Shown: one piece after another, positions 19,258 through 26,929 of the stretch
How the letters are laid out: every line of letters begins with the position of its first letter
How positions within the stretch are numbered: the first letter of the stretch is position 1
Assembly: GCF_039634785.1 (NCBI RefSeq)
Contig: NZ_JBBIAB010000010.1
Location: 1 to 64,000 of the forward strand
DNA length: 64,000 bases
Reading direction: 5' to 3'
From: Tistrella mobilis
Lineage (GTDB): Bacteria > Pseudomonadota > Alphaproteobacteria > Tistrellales > Tistrellaceae
The notes under the pieces: model-generated
The model's database searches: none
The model's input: the letters and a program-made list of their open reading frames with translations, nothing else
Told to the model about the DNA's origin: nothing
Program-made: the position numbers and the translations under genes

Positions 19258-20550
19258 ATGCTCAAAACCTATTTCCAGCTCGATCAGCTCGGCACCACGG
19301 TCCGCCGGGAAGTCGTCGCAGGTGTGACGACCTTCCTGACCATGGCCTATATCATCTTCGTCAATCCGGTGATCCTCGCCAACACCGGCATGGATCAGGG
19401 CTCGGTTTTCGTCGCCACCTGTGTGGCGGCGGCGGTCGGCTCGCTGATCATGGGCCTTTATGCCAACTACCCCGTGGCTCTGGCACCGGGCATGGGTCTG
19501 AACGCCTTCTTCACTTTCACAGTCGTGATGGAGATGGGCTACACCTGGAACCAGGCTCTGGGTGCGGTGTTCATCTCGGGCGCGGTGTTCTTCATCCTGG
19601 CCCTGCTCAAGGTCCGGGAATACATCATCAACTCGATCCCGATGACGCTGAAGCTGTCGATCTCGGCAGGTATCGGCCTGTTCCTCGCGATCATCGCGCT
19701 CGAGAACGCCAAGGTCATCGTCGACCATCCGGCCACCCTGCTGACGCTGGGCGACATCGGCCAACCCACCGTGCTGCTCGCCGCCCTCGGCTTCTTCGTG
19801 ATCTGCGCCCTGCACTATCGCAACATCACCGGCAGCATCATCATCGGCATTCTGCTGGTGACCATCCTGTCGATCCTGCTCGGCCTGAACCAGGCGCAGG
19901 GCATCGTCAGCGCGCCGCCGTCGATCGCGCCCACCTTCTTCGAACTCGACATTGCCGGGGCCTTCGAGGCCGGCATGTTCGGCGTGATCTTCGCCTTCCT
20001 GTTCGTCGACATGTTCGACACCGCCGGCACGCTGGTCGGTGTCGCCCATCGCGGCGGCCTGCTCGACAAGGACGGCAAGCTGCCCCGCATCGGCAAGGCC
20101 CTGCTGGCCGACAGCGGCGCCACCATGGTCGGCGCCATCTTCGGCACCTCCACCGTCACCAGCTATATCGAAAGCGCCTCGGGCATCAATGCCGGCGGCC
20201 GCAGCGGCCTGACCGCGGTGGTGGTGGCGATCCTGTTCCTGGTCGCCCTGTTCTTCTCGCCACTGGCGGGCTCGGTGCCGGCCTATGCCACTGCACCGGC
20301 CCTGCTCTTCGTGGCTCTGCTGATGGCGCGCGGCCTGGCCGAACTCGATTGGGACGACATGACCGAGGTGGCACCGGGTGTGCTGGCGGCCATCAGCATG
20401 CCGCTCACCTACTCCATCGCCAACGGTATCGCCCTCGGTTTCATCTCCTATGCCGCGATCAAGCTGCTGGCCGGCCGGGCCCGCGAGGTCTCGATCGCCG
20501 TCTGGGTGCTGGCGGTGGTCTTCGTGCTGAAGTTCGCCTTTATCGGCTGA
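19258..20550 (+). CDS. NCS2-family purine permease (AzgA/GhxP type)
   Basis: 430-residue polytopic inner-membrane transporter. The order of segments, TMAYIIFVNPVIL, then GLYANYPVALAPGMGLNAFF, FLFVDMFDTAGTL and STVTSYIESASGI, is that of the AzgA branch of the nucleobase:cation symporter-2 family, which imports adenine, guanine or hypoxanthine with protons. The ATG at 19258 has an AGGAG site 10 nt upstream and gives the usual MLKTYFQL start. It is followed immediately by a terminator hairpin. No purine riboswitch was seen in the short leader. Confidence 0.92.
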   Translation: MLKTYFQLDQLGTTVRREVVAGVTTFLTMAYIIFVNPVILANTGMDQGSVFVATCVAAAVGSLIMGLYANYPVALAPGMGLNAFFTFTVVMEMGYTWNQALGAVFISGAVFFILALLKVREYIINSIPMTLKLSISAGIGLFLAIIALENAKVIVDHPATLLTLGDIGQPTVLLAALGFFVICALHYRNITGSIIIGILLVTILSILLGLNQAQGIVSAPPSIAPTFFELDIAGAFEAGMFGVIFAFLFVDMFDTAGTLVGVAHRGGLLDKDGKLPRIGKALLADSGATMVGAIFGTSTVTSYIESASGINAGGRSGLTAVVVAILFLVALFFSPLAGSVPAYATAPALLFVALLMARGLAELDWDDMTEVAPGVLAAISMPLTYSIANGIALGFISYAAIKLLAGRAREVSIAVWVLAVVFVLKFAFIG

Positions 20551-20568
20551 CCTGCTGATACACCGGAC

Positions 20569-20604
20569 AAAACGGCGACGCTCCACATGGTGCGGCGCCG
20601 TTTT
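20569..20604 (+). terminator. Bidirectional-looking terminator after the purine permease
   Basis: AAAACGGCG at 20569-20577 pairs with CGCCGTTTT at 20596-20604, giving a 9-bp stem with A-tract and T-tract arms. It lies 18 nt after the permease stop and separates it from the downstream RNA locus. Confidence 0.7.
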
Positions 20605-20707
20605 CATATGTCGGAACGCGAATGTGCACCGCACCATCGCACGGATCAGCACGGTTCGAAGCTTGCCCGATTTCCCCCGTTTTTGTAATGACCTGACGAT
20701 TTTTGCG

Positions 20708-20734
20708 TTTTTTGCACCGCACACATGCAAAAAA
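20708..20734. promoter_or_regulatory. Perfect 9-bp inverted repeat upstream of the candidate RNA
   Basis: TTTTTTGCA (20708-20716) and TGCAAAAAA (20726-20734) are perfect inverted arms around a 9-nt GC-rich spacer. It lies directly upstream of the proposed promoter, so it could be a protein-binding site. It has no adjoining T-tract that would make it a terminator. Confidence 0.45.
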
Positions 20735-20737
20735 CTG

Positions 20738-20766
20738 GTGACGGACGTCACATTCCTGCGTACTCT
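20738..20766 (+). promoter_or_regulatory. Candidate sigma-70 promoter of the non-coding RNA
   Basis: GTGACG (20738-20743) as -35 and TACTCT (20761-20766) as -10 are 17 nt apart and would start transcription near 20774. The -35 element is one arm of a perfect palindrome, GTGACG-GA-CGTCAC (20738-20751), so a repressor could cover it. Confidence 0.45.
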
Positions 20767-20773
20767 CCCCTTG

Positions 20774-21088
20774 CCGACGTAAAGGGCACCGGCAGACAGA
20801 ACCGGCCCAACGTCTAGGGAGGGTGTAACCGGCGCAAGCCGTAGGGATCGACCGCAAGAGCATCCGGTGGCCACGATGCCACCACGCCGGGTTGAACGCG
20901 CGGCGCCAGGAGCCACGGCGATCCCAGGAGAGTAAAGAGTTCAGGCGTCCCGGCAGCAACGATCGGGCGCCCACAAAACACCAATGATAACAATCAGCTA
21001 CGCCGATCGGTTGCCGTCGAATCGGACGTGGTGATCAGCACCAAGCGGAATCTTCGATCAAGGCCGTGCTTGCACGGTCTTTTTTTTT
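20774..21088 (+). ncRNA. Candidate structured non-coding RNA of about 315 nt, family unknown
   Basis: No credible protein is encoded here, yet the stretch is bounded by a promoter and a strong terminator. It contains ordered pairings: a hairpin (20776-20780 with 20810-20814, inner GGG/CCC and CCGG/CCGG); a GCAA tetraloop hairpin (20830-20841); a long-range stem 20844-20850 with 20919-20925 enclosing a GGTGGC/GCCACC hairpin (20866-20883); a bulged stem 20944-20952 with 20964-20971; and a TGGTG/CACCA hairpin (21029-21043). It is not tmRNA, RNase P RNA or SRP RNA: their conserved cores are absent. It also does not match riboswitch cores I know. It is independent of the flanking genes, because the permease is terminated upstream and araC is antisense. 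Function unknown. Confidence 0.55.
21061..21088 (+). terminator. Strong Rho-independent terminator of the non-coding RNA
   Basis: GGCCGTG (21062-21068) pairs with CACGGTC (21073-21079) around the loop CTTG and is followed by nine T residues (21080-21088). The T-tract is only on the plus strand, so the terminator serves the plus-strand RNA and not the convergent araC-type gene. Confidence 0.85.
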
Positions 21089-21107
21089 GCGCAGCTACGG
21101 TCATCCT

Positions 21108-21896
21108 TCAGTCGCCCTCGGACCGGCTGTCGCGCGCCGCATATCGCTGGGGCGTGGTGCCCAGCATCCGCCGGAACATGGCGGTGAAGGCGCTTGGGCT
21201 GTCATAGCCGAGGCGGGCTGCAACCATGGCCACCGGCATGCCCTGCGACAGCAGCGAGACCGCCTCGACCAGGCGTGCCTGCTGGCGCCAGCGCAGGAAG
21301 CCCATGCCGGTCTCACGCGCGAAGGCGCGGGCGAGCGTCCGGGTGCTGGCACCGGCGCTTTCCGCCAGCCGTTCGAAGCCCGCATCTTCCCCCGGATCAT
21401 CCAGAACCCGCCGGCACAGGCGTTGAAGCCGCGGATCGCGCGGCCAGGGCAGATGCAACGGCAGGGTGCGCGGCGCCTGCAATTCATGAAGGATCAGGGC
21501 CGCCACCGCCTCGCCGCGACTGCCATCTGCATAGTCCACGGGCTCGGCCACGGCCGCCAGGATCAGCTCGCGCAGCAGGGTCGTGACCTCGATCACGGTA
21601 CAGGCATCGGGCAGCCGCTTCGCCGGCTCGGGCGCTACATAGACCGTGCGCATCGACACCGGCCCGATCATCCGCACCGAATGCTCCACCCCGGGCGGGA
21701 CCCACAGCCCGCGCATCGGCGGCACCAGCCAGATGCCGTCGGCCGCGGTGATCTCCATAACCCCGGCCGCGGCATGGAGCAACTGGCCGCGCGGGTGGAT
21801 ATGCGGCGGAATGACCGTCCCCGGCGTCAGTTCCTTGGCCATCGCCGCCACCGGCCGGGTGACGTGCTGATAGTCGGCCGCATCGGTGCTGCGCAT
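21108..21896 (-). CDS. AraC-family regulator with N-terminal cupin
   Basis: 262-residue regulator. Residues about 15-100 form a small cupin (TPGTVIPPHIHPRGQLL holds the His cluster) and residues about 160-255 hold the two helix-turn-helices of the AraC domain, ending in the typical GYDSPSAFTAMFRRMLGTTP. This is the AraC_binding/YesN-type architecture that senses a small molecule. The ATG at 21896 is chosen because upstream codons would overlap the divergent gene and lack family similarity. It is divergent from an MFS exporter, with 154 nt between, which is probably its target. Confidence 0.9.
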   Translation of the reverse strand: MRSTDAADYQHVTRPVAAMAKELTPGTVIPPHIHPRGQLLHAAAGVMEITAADGIWLVPPMRGLWVPPGVEHSVRMIGPVSMRTVYVAPEPAKRLPDACTVIEVTTLLRELILAAVAEPVDYADGSRGEAVAALILHELQAPRTLPLHLPWPRDPRLQRLCRRVLDDPGEDAGFERLAESAGASTRTLARAFARETGMGFLRWRQQARLVEAVSLLSQGMPVAMVAARLGYDSPSAFTAMFRRMLGTTPQRYAARDSRSEGD

Positions 21897-22050
21897 GCCC
21901 CTGCCCTCCCGGTCGGGCGATGACGTCCTGTCCGATTCTCGACGATCTTCGACCAGACATCGCCTATCGGTCGACCTTAGACTGAAACCAGATCGCCGGG
22001 AAGCCCGGTATCGTTGCTCCCTTGCCACCCCGCGCCGCCGGACCGCCGCC

Positions 22051-23238
22051 ATGACCCACGCCCGCCGCGTCATCAGTTTCATCAACATCGCCCATGTGGT
22101 CGACCACATGTTCATGCTGATCTTCCCGACCGCGGTGATCGGCATGACCGCCAGTTTCGACATGTCCTATGGTGAGCTGCTTACCCTGTCGCTCGGCGGC
22201 TTCATCGCCTTCGGTGCCGGCTCGCTCCCCGCCGGCTGGCTGGGCGATGTCTGGAGCCGGCGGAACATGATGGCGGTGTTCTTCTTCGGCATCGGGACCG
22301 CGGCAATCCTGACCGGCTTCGCCTCGGGCCCCACGGGCATCGCCGCCGGGTTGACCCTGATCGGCCTGTTCGCCGCCATCTACCACCCGGTGGGCACGGC
22401 GATGCTCACCGCCCATGCCGACCGGCTGGGCCATGAAATCGGCGTCAACGGCGTGTTCGGCAATCTGGGGGTCGCCTTTGCGGCACTGATCACCGGCGGC
22501 ATCACCCAGTATCTGGGGTGGCGTGCGGCATTCATCATTCCCGGCGTACTGGTGATGGCGGTCGGGGTGGCCTTCCTGCTGCTGGTGCCGGACCGGCCGG
22601 CCCCGGCCCCCAAAACCAAGGCCTCCGCCGGGCCGATTCCGCGCGGTGTGATGGTGCGCGCCTTCGCCATTCTGGCCGTGGTCACCATCGCCGGCGGGCT
22701 GGTGTTCAACGCCACCACCATCGTCATGCCGCAGCTCTTCACCGAACGGCTCGCCGATCTGGTCTCCACGCCGCTGGGCGTGGGTGCCCTCACCTGTCTG
22801 GTCTTCGTGCTCGGCGCCACCTCGCAGCTGATCGTCGGCCGGCTGATCGACCGCTACAGCCTGCGGGCGGTCTTCGTGCCGCTCGCCGCCCTGCAGGCGC
22901 CCTGCCTGCTGCTGGCCGCCACCACCGGCGGCTGGGTGCTGCTGCCGCTTGCGGTGGTGATGATGTTCGCGATCTTCGGCCAGGTGACCATCAATGACGG
23001 CATGGTCGCCCATTACACCGCCGACCGCTGGCGGGCCCGGGCCTATGCCGTGCGCTATCTGGTCTCGTTCGGAGCCAGCGCCTGCGCGGTGCCGCTGGTC
23101 GCTTTCATGCATGATCACGGCTCGGGCTTTGCAGGGCTGTTCCCGGTGCTCGCCGCTTTCGGTGGTGCGGTCTTCGCCGGCGCCCTGGTCTTCCCGGGCC
23201 GGCCCCGGCGGCAGCCGGCGATGGCCGCCGCCGAGTGA
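22051..23238 (+). CDS. MFS transporter, drug-efflux type (fosmidomycin-resistance-like)
   Basis: 395-residue twelve-helix major facilitator. The N-terminal half contains the usual loop between helices 2 and 3 (GWLGDVWSRRNMM), and the second half repeats the pattern (GRLIDRYSLRAVF). Early residues INIAHVVDHMFMLIFPTAV resemble the Fsr group. The ATG at 22051 lies just before the first helix. The divergent AraC-type regulator suggests inducible efflux; the substrate is unknown. Confidence 0.85.
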   Translation: MTHARRVISFINIAHVVDHMFMLIFPTAVIGMTASFDMSYGELLTLSLGGFIAFGAGSLPAGWLGDVWSRRNMMAVFFFGIGTAAILTGFASGPTGIAAGLTLIGLFAAIYHPVGTAMLTAHADRLGHEIGVNGVFGNLGVAFAALITGGITQYLGWRAAFIIPGVLVMAVGVAFLLLVPDRPAPAPKTKASAGPIPRGVMVRAFAILAVVTIAGGLVFNATTIVMPQLFTERLADLVSTPLGVGALTCLVFVLGATSQLIVGRLIDRYSLRAVFVPLAALQAPCLLLAATTGGWVLLPLAVVMMFAIFGQVTINDGMVAHYTADRWRARAYAVRYLVSFGASACAVPLVAFMHDHGSGFAGLFPVLAAFGGAVFAGALVFPGRPRRQPAMAAAE

Positions 23239-23265
23239 TCCCGCATCGGTCGACCGGACAGCGGT

Positions 23266-24279
23266 TCAGCCGGCCACGTCGATAACCACCTTGCCCGTCG
23301 CCCGCCCTTCTTCCAGATGGGCCTGGGCATCGGCAGCATGGGCCAGATCGAAGCGCGCCGGATCGAGCAGCGGCCTCATCCGCCCGCTGTCGACCAGGGC
23401 CGCGATCCGGCGCATGATCTCGCCATGATGTTCACGCCCGACATCGTGCAGCACGGGGATGATCATGAACACCACATGCAGATCCAACCCCTTCAGATGC
23501 ATCAGGGTCAGATCGGCCGGGAACTGCGACACGATCGTGACCACACGGCCGTTGAGCCGCGCGCCGGCGAAGGACGTCACCAGATCCTTGCCCCCGGTCG
23601 CATCCATGACCATGTCGAAGCCGCGGCCGCCGGTCAACCGGCCGACATAGGCCTCGACGCTCTCCTCGCGATAGTTCACCGTCTCGTCGGCACCCAGATC
23701 GCGGGCGATCGCCGCCTTCTCGGGCGACGAGATCGTGGTGGTGACATGGGCGCCGGCCGCCTTGGCGATCTGGATCGCGACATGCCCGACACCGCCGGCA
23801 CCGCCATGGATCAGCACCCGTTCGCCCGGCTGCACCCGCGCCCGGTCGATCAGCCCTTCCCAGGCGGTGATGGAGACCAGCGGCAGGGCGGCCGCCTCGC
23901 GGAACCCCAACCCGGCCGGCATGCGGGCGATCAGCCGGGCATCGGCACGCATGTATTCGGCATAGGTGCCGTCGACGGTCTTTACACCGCCCGGCGAACC
24001 GAACACCCGGTCACCGACCGCAAAGCCCGTGACGCCCTCACCCAGCGCCACGACTTCGCCGGCCATGTCGCAGCCCTGGATGCCCGGCAGGGCCGGCGCC
24101 ATCGGCGGACCGTTGCGGCGGATCTTCCAGTCGACCGGGTTGACGCTGGCGGCGTGGATCTTCACCAGCACCTCGCCGCGGCGCGGCGGCTGCACCGGCA
24201 CCCGGCCGGGCTTCAGATTGTCGGGATCGCCGAAGCCGTGCAGCACGGCGGCGGACATTTCGCGCGGGATCGTGGTCAT
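23266..24279 (-). CDS. Zinc-type alcohol dehydrogenase/quinone oxidoreductase, NADP-dependent (MDR superfamily)
   Basis: 337-residue medium-chain dehydrogenase/reductase. The N-terminal GroES-like domain has the segment HAASVNPVDWKIR, and the Rossmann domain has GGAGGVGHVAIQIAKAAGA, both typical of quinone oxidoreductases (QOR) lacking catalytic zinc. The ATG at 24279 is preceded by GGAG at 9 nt and gives MTTIPREMSAAVLHGFG. It is divergent from a LysR gene, which probably controls it. Substrate unknown; quinones or enones are usual. Confidence 0.9.
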   Translation of the reverse strand: MTTIPREMSAAVLHGFGDPDNLKPGRVPVQPPRRGEVLVKIHAASVNPVDWKIRRNGPPMAPALPGIQGCDMAGEVVALGEGVTGFAVGDRVFGSPGGVKTVDGTYAEYMRADARLIARMPAGLGFREAAALPLVSITAWEGLIDRARVQPGERVLIHGGAGGVGHVAIQIAKAAGAHVTTTISSPEKAAIARDLGADETVNYREESVEAYVGRLTGGRGFDMVMDATGGKDLVTSFAGARLNGRVVTIVSQFPADLTLMHLKGLDLHVVFMIIPVLHDVGREHHGEIMRRIAALVDSGRMRPLLDPARFDLAHAADAQAHLEEGRATGKVVIDVAG

Positions 24280-24366
24280 CCTGTCGGTCTCCGGAATGAG
24301 GGGCATTGTGTAGAACCGCATTGAAGCGCGGCGGGATTCATGATGGAAATGAATAGTCTCAATTCC

Positions 24367-24382
24367 AAGAAACACGTTTCTT
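24367..24382. promoter_or_regulatory. Palindromic operator candidate between the oxidoreductase and LysR genes
   Basis: AAGAAAC-AC-GTTTCTT is a perfect 7-bp inverted repeat with a 2-nt spacer, located 16 nt before the LysR start in the divergent promoter region. It could be an operator for this or another regulator. Confidence 0.4.
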
Positions 24383-24397
24383 CATGGATGGTGGGTG

Positions 24398-25279
24398 ATG
24401 AGCCAGCCCGATCTGGATGTCGATCTGCTTCGCAGCTTCCTGGCGGTGGCGGAGACCGGCGGTTTCACCACGGCCGGTGAACGGCTTGGCCGCACGCAAT
24501 CGGCGATCAGCGTCAAGATCCGCCGGCTGGAAGAGAGTCTGGGCCGGCGGGTCTTTGCCCGCACCAGCCGGTCTCTGGCGCTGACCGCCGACGGCGAATT
24601 GCTGCTGGGCTATGCCCGGCGCATGCTGGCGCTGCACGACGAAACCCTGCGCCGCTTTTCGGAACCCGAGGCGGAGGGGGAGCTGCGCATCGGGGTTGCG
24701 GAATACTTCGTGCCCCGCCATCTGCCGGCGGTGCTTTCGGCCTTCGCCCGTGCCCATCCGCGGGTGCGGGTAGAGGTTCGCGCCGCCATGGGCTCAAGCC
24801 TGATGGAGGCACTGGACCGGGGCACGGTGGATCTGGTGATCGCCAACCGTGATGCCGGCGTCGACCGCGGCCGGGTGCTGATGACCGAGCCGCTACGCTG
24901 GGTGGCGGCTCCCGATTTCCAGATCGATGCCGAGGCACCGCTGCCGCTCTGCACCCTGCCCGCGCCCTGCATCTTTCGCGCCCGGGCGATCGAGGCCCTC
25001 GACCAGCGGCTGCGGCGCTGGCGGGTGGTCTATACCTCGGAAAGCGTGTCCGGCGTCTCGGCCGCGGTGACGGCCGGCCTCGGCATCGGCGTGCTCTGCG
25101 ACTCGACCGTACCCGCCGGGCTCAGGCTCTTGACCGACGAGCACGGCTTCCCGCCGCTGGGCGAGGTGGAACTCGCCGTCTTCGGGGAGGCCAAGGCGCC
25201 GCCGGCTCTGGCCCAGTCCTTCACCGGCTTCGTGGCCGAGCGTCTGCGCGCCCTGCTTCCCGGGCGATGTGCGGCCTAG
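24398..25279 (+). CDS. LysR-family transcriptional regulator
   Basis: 293-residue LysR protein. The HTH lies at about residues 6-62 (LDVDLLRSFLAVAETGGF, followed by TTAGERLGRTQSAISVKIRRLEE, given here as two parts), and the rest is a two-lobed sensor domain. The start is either the ATG at 24398 or a GTG one codon earlier; both lack a strong ribosome site. The gene is divergent from a quinone oxidoreductase and about 70 nt upstream of a LysE-type exporter on the same strand, so both are candidate targets. Confidence 0.9.
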   Translation: MSQPDLDVDLLRSFLAVAETGGFTTAGERLGRTQSAISVKIRRLEESLGRRVFARTSRSLALTADGELLLGYARRMLALHDETLRRFSEPEAEGELRIGVAEYFVPRHLPAVLSAFARAHPRVRVEVRAAMGSSLMEALDRGTVDLVIANRDAGVDRGRVLMTEPLRWVAAPDFQIDAEAPLPLCTLPAPCIFRARAIEALDQRLRRWRVVYTSESVSGVSAAVTAGLGIGVLCDSTVPAGLRLLTDEHGFPPLGEVELAVFGEAKAPPALAQSFTGFVAERLRALLPGRCAA

Positions 25280-25350
25280 GCCGGGGCTTGCGCAGGCCCC
25301 CGCCCTGCCCGATCATGTGTGGCGGTTTCCGCGACGGATGAGCGCTTCCC

Positions 25351-26010
25351 ATGGTCAGCAACACCCTGCCCGACGGCCTGTTCCTGGCCTGGGCCGCGAT
25401 TTTCGGCATCGGCATGCTGGGGGCGATGTCGCCCGGGCCCAATCTGATCATCACCATGCGCACCACGCTGACCCGCGGCCGCGCCCACGGTTTTGCGGTC
25501 GCAACCGGCCTCGCCTGCGGCAATGCCGTGCACGCGACCTTCGGCCTCGTCGGCATCACGGTGCTGATCGCGAGCACGCCCTGGGCCTATGACGTGCTGC
25601 GCTGGGCGGGGGCCGCCTTCCTGATCTGGATCGGCGCCAAGGCCCTGTTCTCGCGTCACTCGCCGATCGTGGCCGCGGGCATGGCAGCCGAGACCGCGGT
25701 CGAGCCGCGCAGCTACCGCGCCTCGATGATGGCCGGGCTCGCCACCAATCTGCTCAACCCCAAGGTCTCGATCTTCTTTCTGGCGCTGTTCACCCAGATC
25801 ATCGACCCGGCAACGCCCGAGCCGGTGAAGATCCTCTATGGCGCGACCATGGTTGCGGTGGAACTTCTGTGGTTCGGCAGCGTCGCCTGCTTCATCGGCA
25901 GCCCCGGCATCCGCCGCCGCCTGCTCAGGGTCGGCCCCTGGATCGACCGCCTGACGGGCGGGGCACTGATGGCGCTGGGGCTGCGGCTGGCGCTGCTGCG
26001 CAGCGTCTGA
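25351..26010 (+). CDS. LysE/RhtB-family amino-acid exporter
   Basis: 219-residue inner-membrane protein with six hydrophobic segments. The family signature MSPGPNLIITMRTTLTRGR lies in the first loop (about residues 28-46), and the GxxxxNPKxxxFF motif is seen as NLLNPKVSIFFLALF. Members export amino acids such as homoserine, threonine or lysine. It follows a LysR gene on the same strand. Substrate unknown. Confidence 0.9.
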   Translation: MVSNTLPDGLFLAWAAIFGIGMLGAMSPGPNLIITMRTTLTRGRAHGFAVATGLACGNAVHATFGLVGITVLIASTPWAYDVLRWAGAAFLIWIGAKALFSRHSPIVAAGMAAETAVEPRSYRASMMAGLATNLLNPKVSIFFLALFTQIIDPATPEPVKILYGATMVAVELLWFGSVACFIGSPGIRRRLLRVGPWIDRLTGGALMALGLRLALLRSV

Positions 26011-26016
26011 GCCGGG

Positions 26017-26256
26017 CTACTGTACCAGTCCGGCCAGCATGCCCGACCGGATCAGCTGGTCGATGCCATAGGTGACGGCAATGGCGACCAGGCTGGTGGC
26101 GCCCGCCTTGATCCACATGCGCGGATTGCGCGGTGCGCCCGATGCCTCGGCGTGCTCATCCTTCCGGTCATGGCGCACGCCGATCGGCAGGACCATGAAG
26201 AACAACAGCCACCAGACGATGACATAGACCAGGGCGGCGGTGAACCAGCTCTGCAT
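26017..26256 (-). CDS. DUF1467 family small membrane protein
   Basis: 79-residue protein with two membrane helices: residues 5-26 (AALVYVIVWWLLFFMVLPIG) and about 52-75. The first helix, followed by a GVR basic turn and a Pro-rich cytoplasmic loop (GAPRNPRMWIK), is the pattern of DUF1467, found almost only in alphaproteobacteria and usually next to mce, as here. The ATG at 26256 starts just before the first helix; the frame is open further but would add an unrelated hydrophilic stretch. Function unknown. Confidence 0.85.
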   Translation of the reverse strand: MQSWFTAALVYVIVWWLLFFMVLPIGVRHDRKDEHAEASGAPRNPRMWIKAGATSLVAIAVTYGIDQLIRSGMLAGLVQ

Positions 26257-26360
26257 CGGGCGAGGGCTCCCGTATGTGCAAGGACCATGATGCACGACGC
26301 CCGCCGGACGCATCGGACCGGCGGGCGTCGCACAAAACCCGGATCTGACCGGACGACCGC

Positions 26361-26765
26361 TCAGACCTGCTCCAGCTCGACCAGCGTGCCGTTGGTGTCC
26401 TTGGGGTGCAGGAACAGGATCGGCTTGTCATGGGCGCCGATCTTCGGCTCGCCATCGCCCAGAACCCGCATGCCGTCGGCCTTCAGCTTGTCGCGCGCGG
26501 TATAGATGTCCTCGACCTCGTAGCACACATGGTGCACGCCGCCGGACGGGTTGCGCTCCAGGAACTTGGCCACCGGGCTGTCCTCGCCCAGCGGATGCAG
26601 CAGTTCGATCGCGGTGTTGTCGAGACGCACGAAGACGGTGGTCACGCCATGGGCCGGCTGATCCTTGGCGGCCGAAACGGTGGCGCCGAAAGTGTTCCGG
26701 TACAGGTTCGCCGCCGCCTCGATATCGGGGACGACGATGGCCACGTGGTTGAGGCGTCCGATCAT
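26361..26765 (-). CDS. mce: Methylmalonyl-CoA epimerase
   Basis: 134-residue VOC-fold enzyme interconverting (2R)- and (2S)-methylmalonyl-CoA between propionyl-CoA carboxylase and methylmalonyl-CoA mutase. The start is MIGRLNHVAIVVPDIEAAAN. Metal ligands sit in NHVAIV (His7), GGVHHVCYEVED and the terminal NGTLVELEQ. Length is exact for the family. It closes the nuo-birA-coaX-rnj series together with DUF1467, a standard alphaproteobacterial gene order. Confidence 0.95.
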   Translation of the reverse strand: MIGRLNHVAIVVPDIEAAANLYRNTFGATVSAAKDQPAHGVTTVFVRLDNTAIELLHPLGEDSPVAKFLERNPSGGVHHVCYEVEDIYTARDKLKADGMRVLGDGEPKIGAHDKPILFLHPKDTNGTLVELEQV

Positions 26766-26929
26766 CGGCTCTGTGTCTCCTCACGATGGGGCCGGAACCG
26801 CTTGCCGGCACCCGTTCTTGCTATTGATTGCACCCGGTATTCGCCCGCCCCCGGCTGCGGATATCGAGGGGGCGGACGGAAGGCCGTTGTTGCGTTGCGT
26901 CCTGTCCGGCCGCAACGCAACATAATGAC

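Noticed and set aside
20970-21060. Possible tmRNA tag (an NDNN-like codon run near 20982-20995) in the candidate RNA
   Set aside because: The frame has no stop after a short tag, no resume alanine codon fits, and neither the conserved tRNA-like 5' segment nor a T-loop plus CCA is present, even allowing for the two-piece alphaproteobacterial form.
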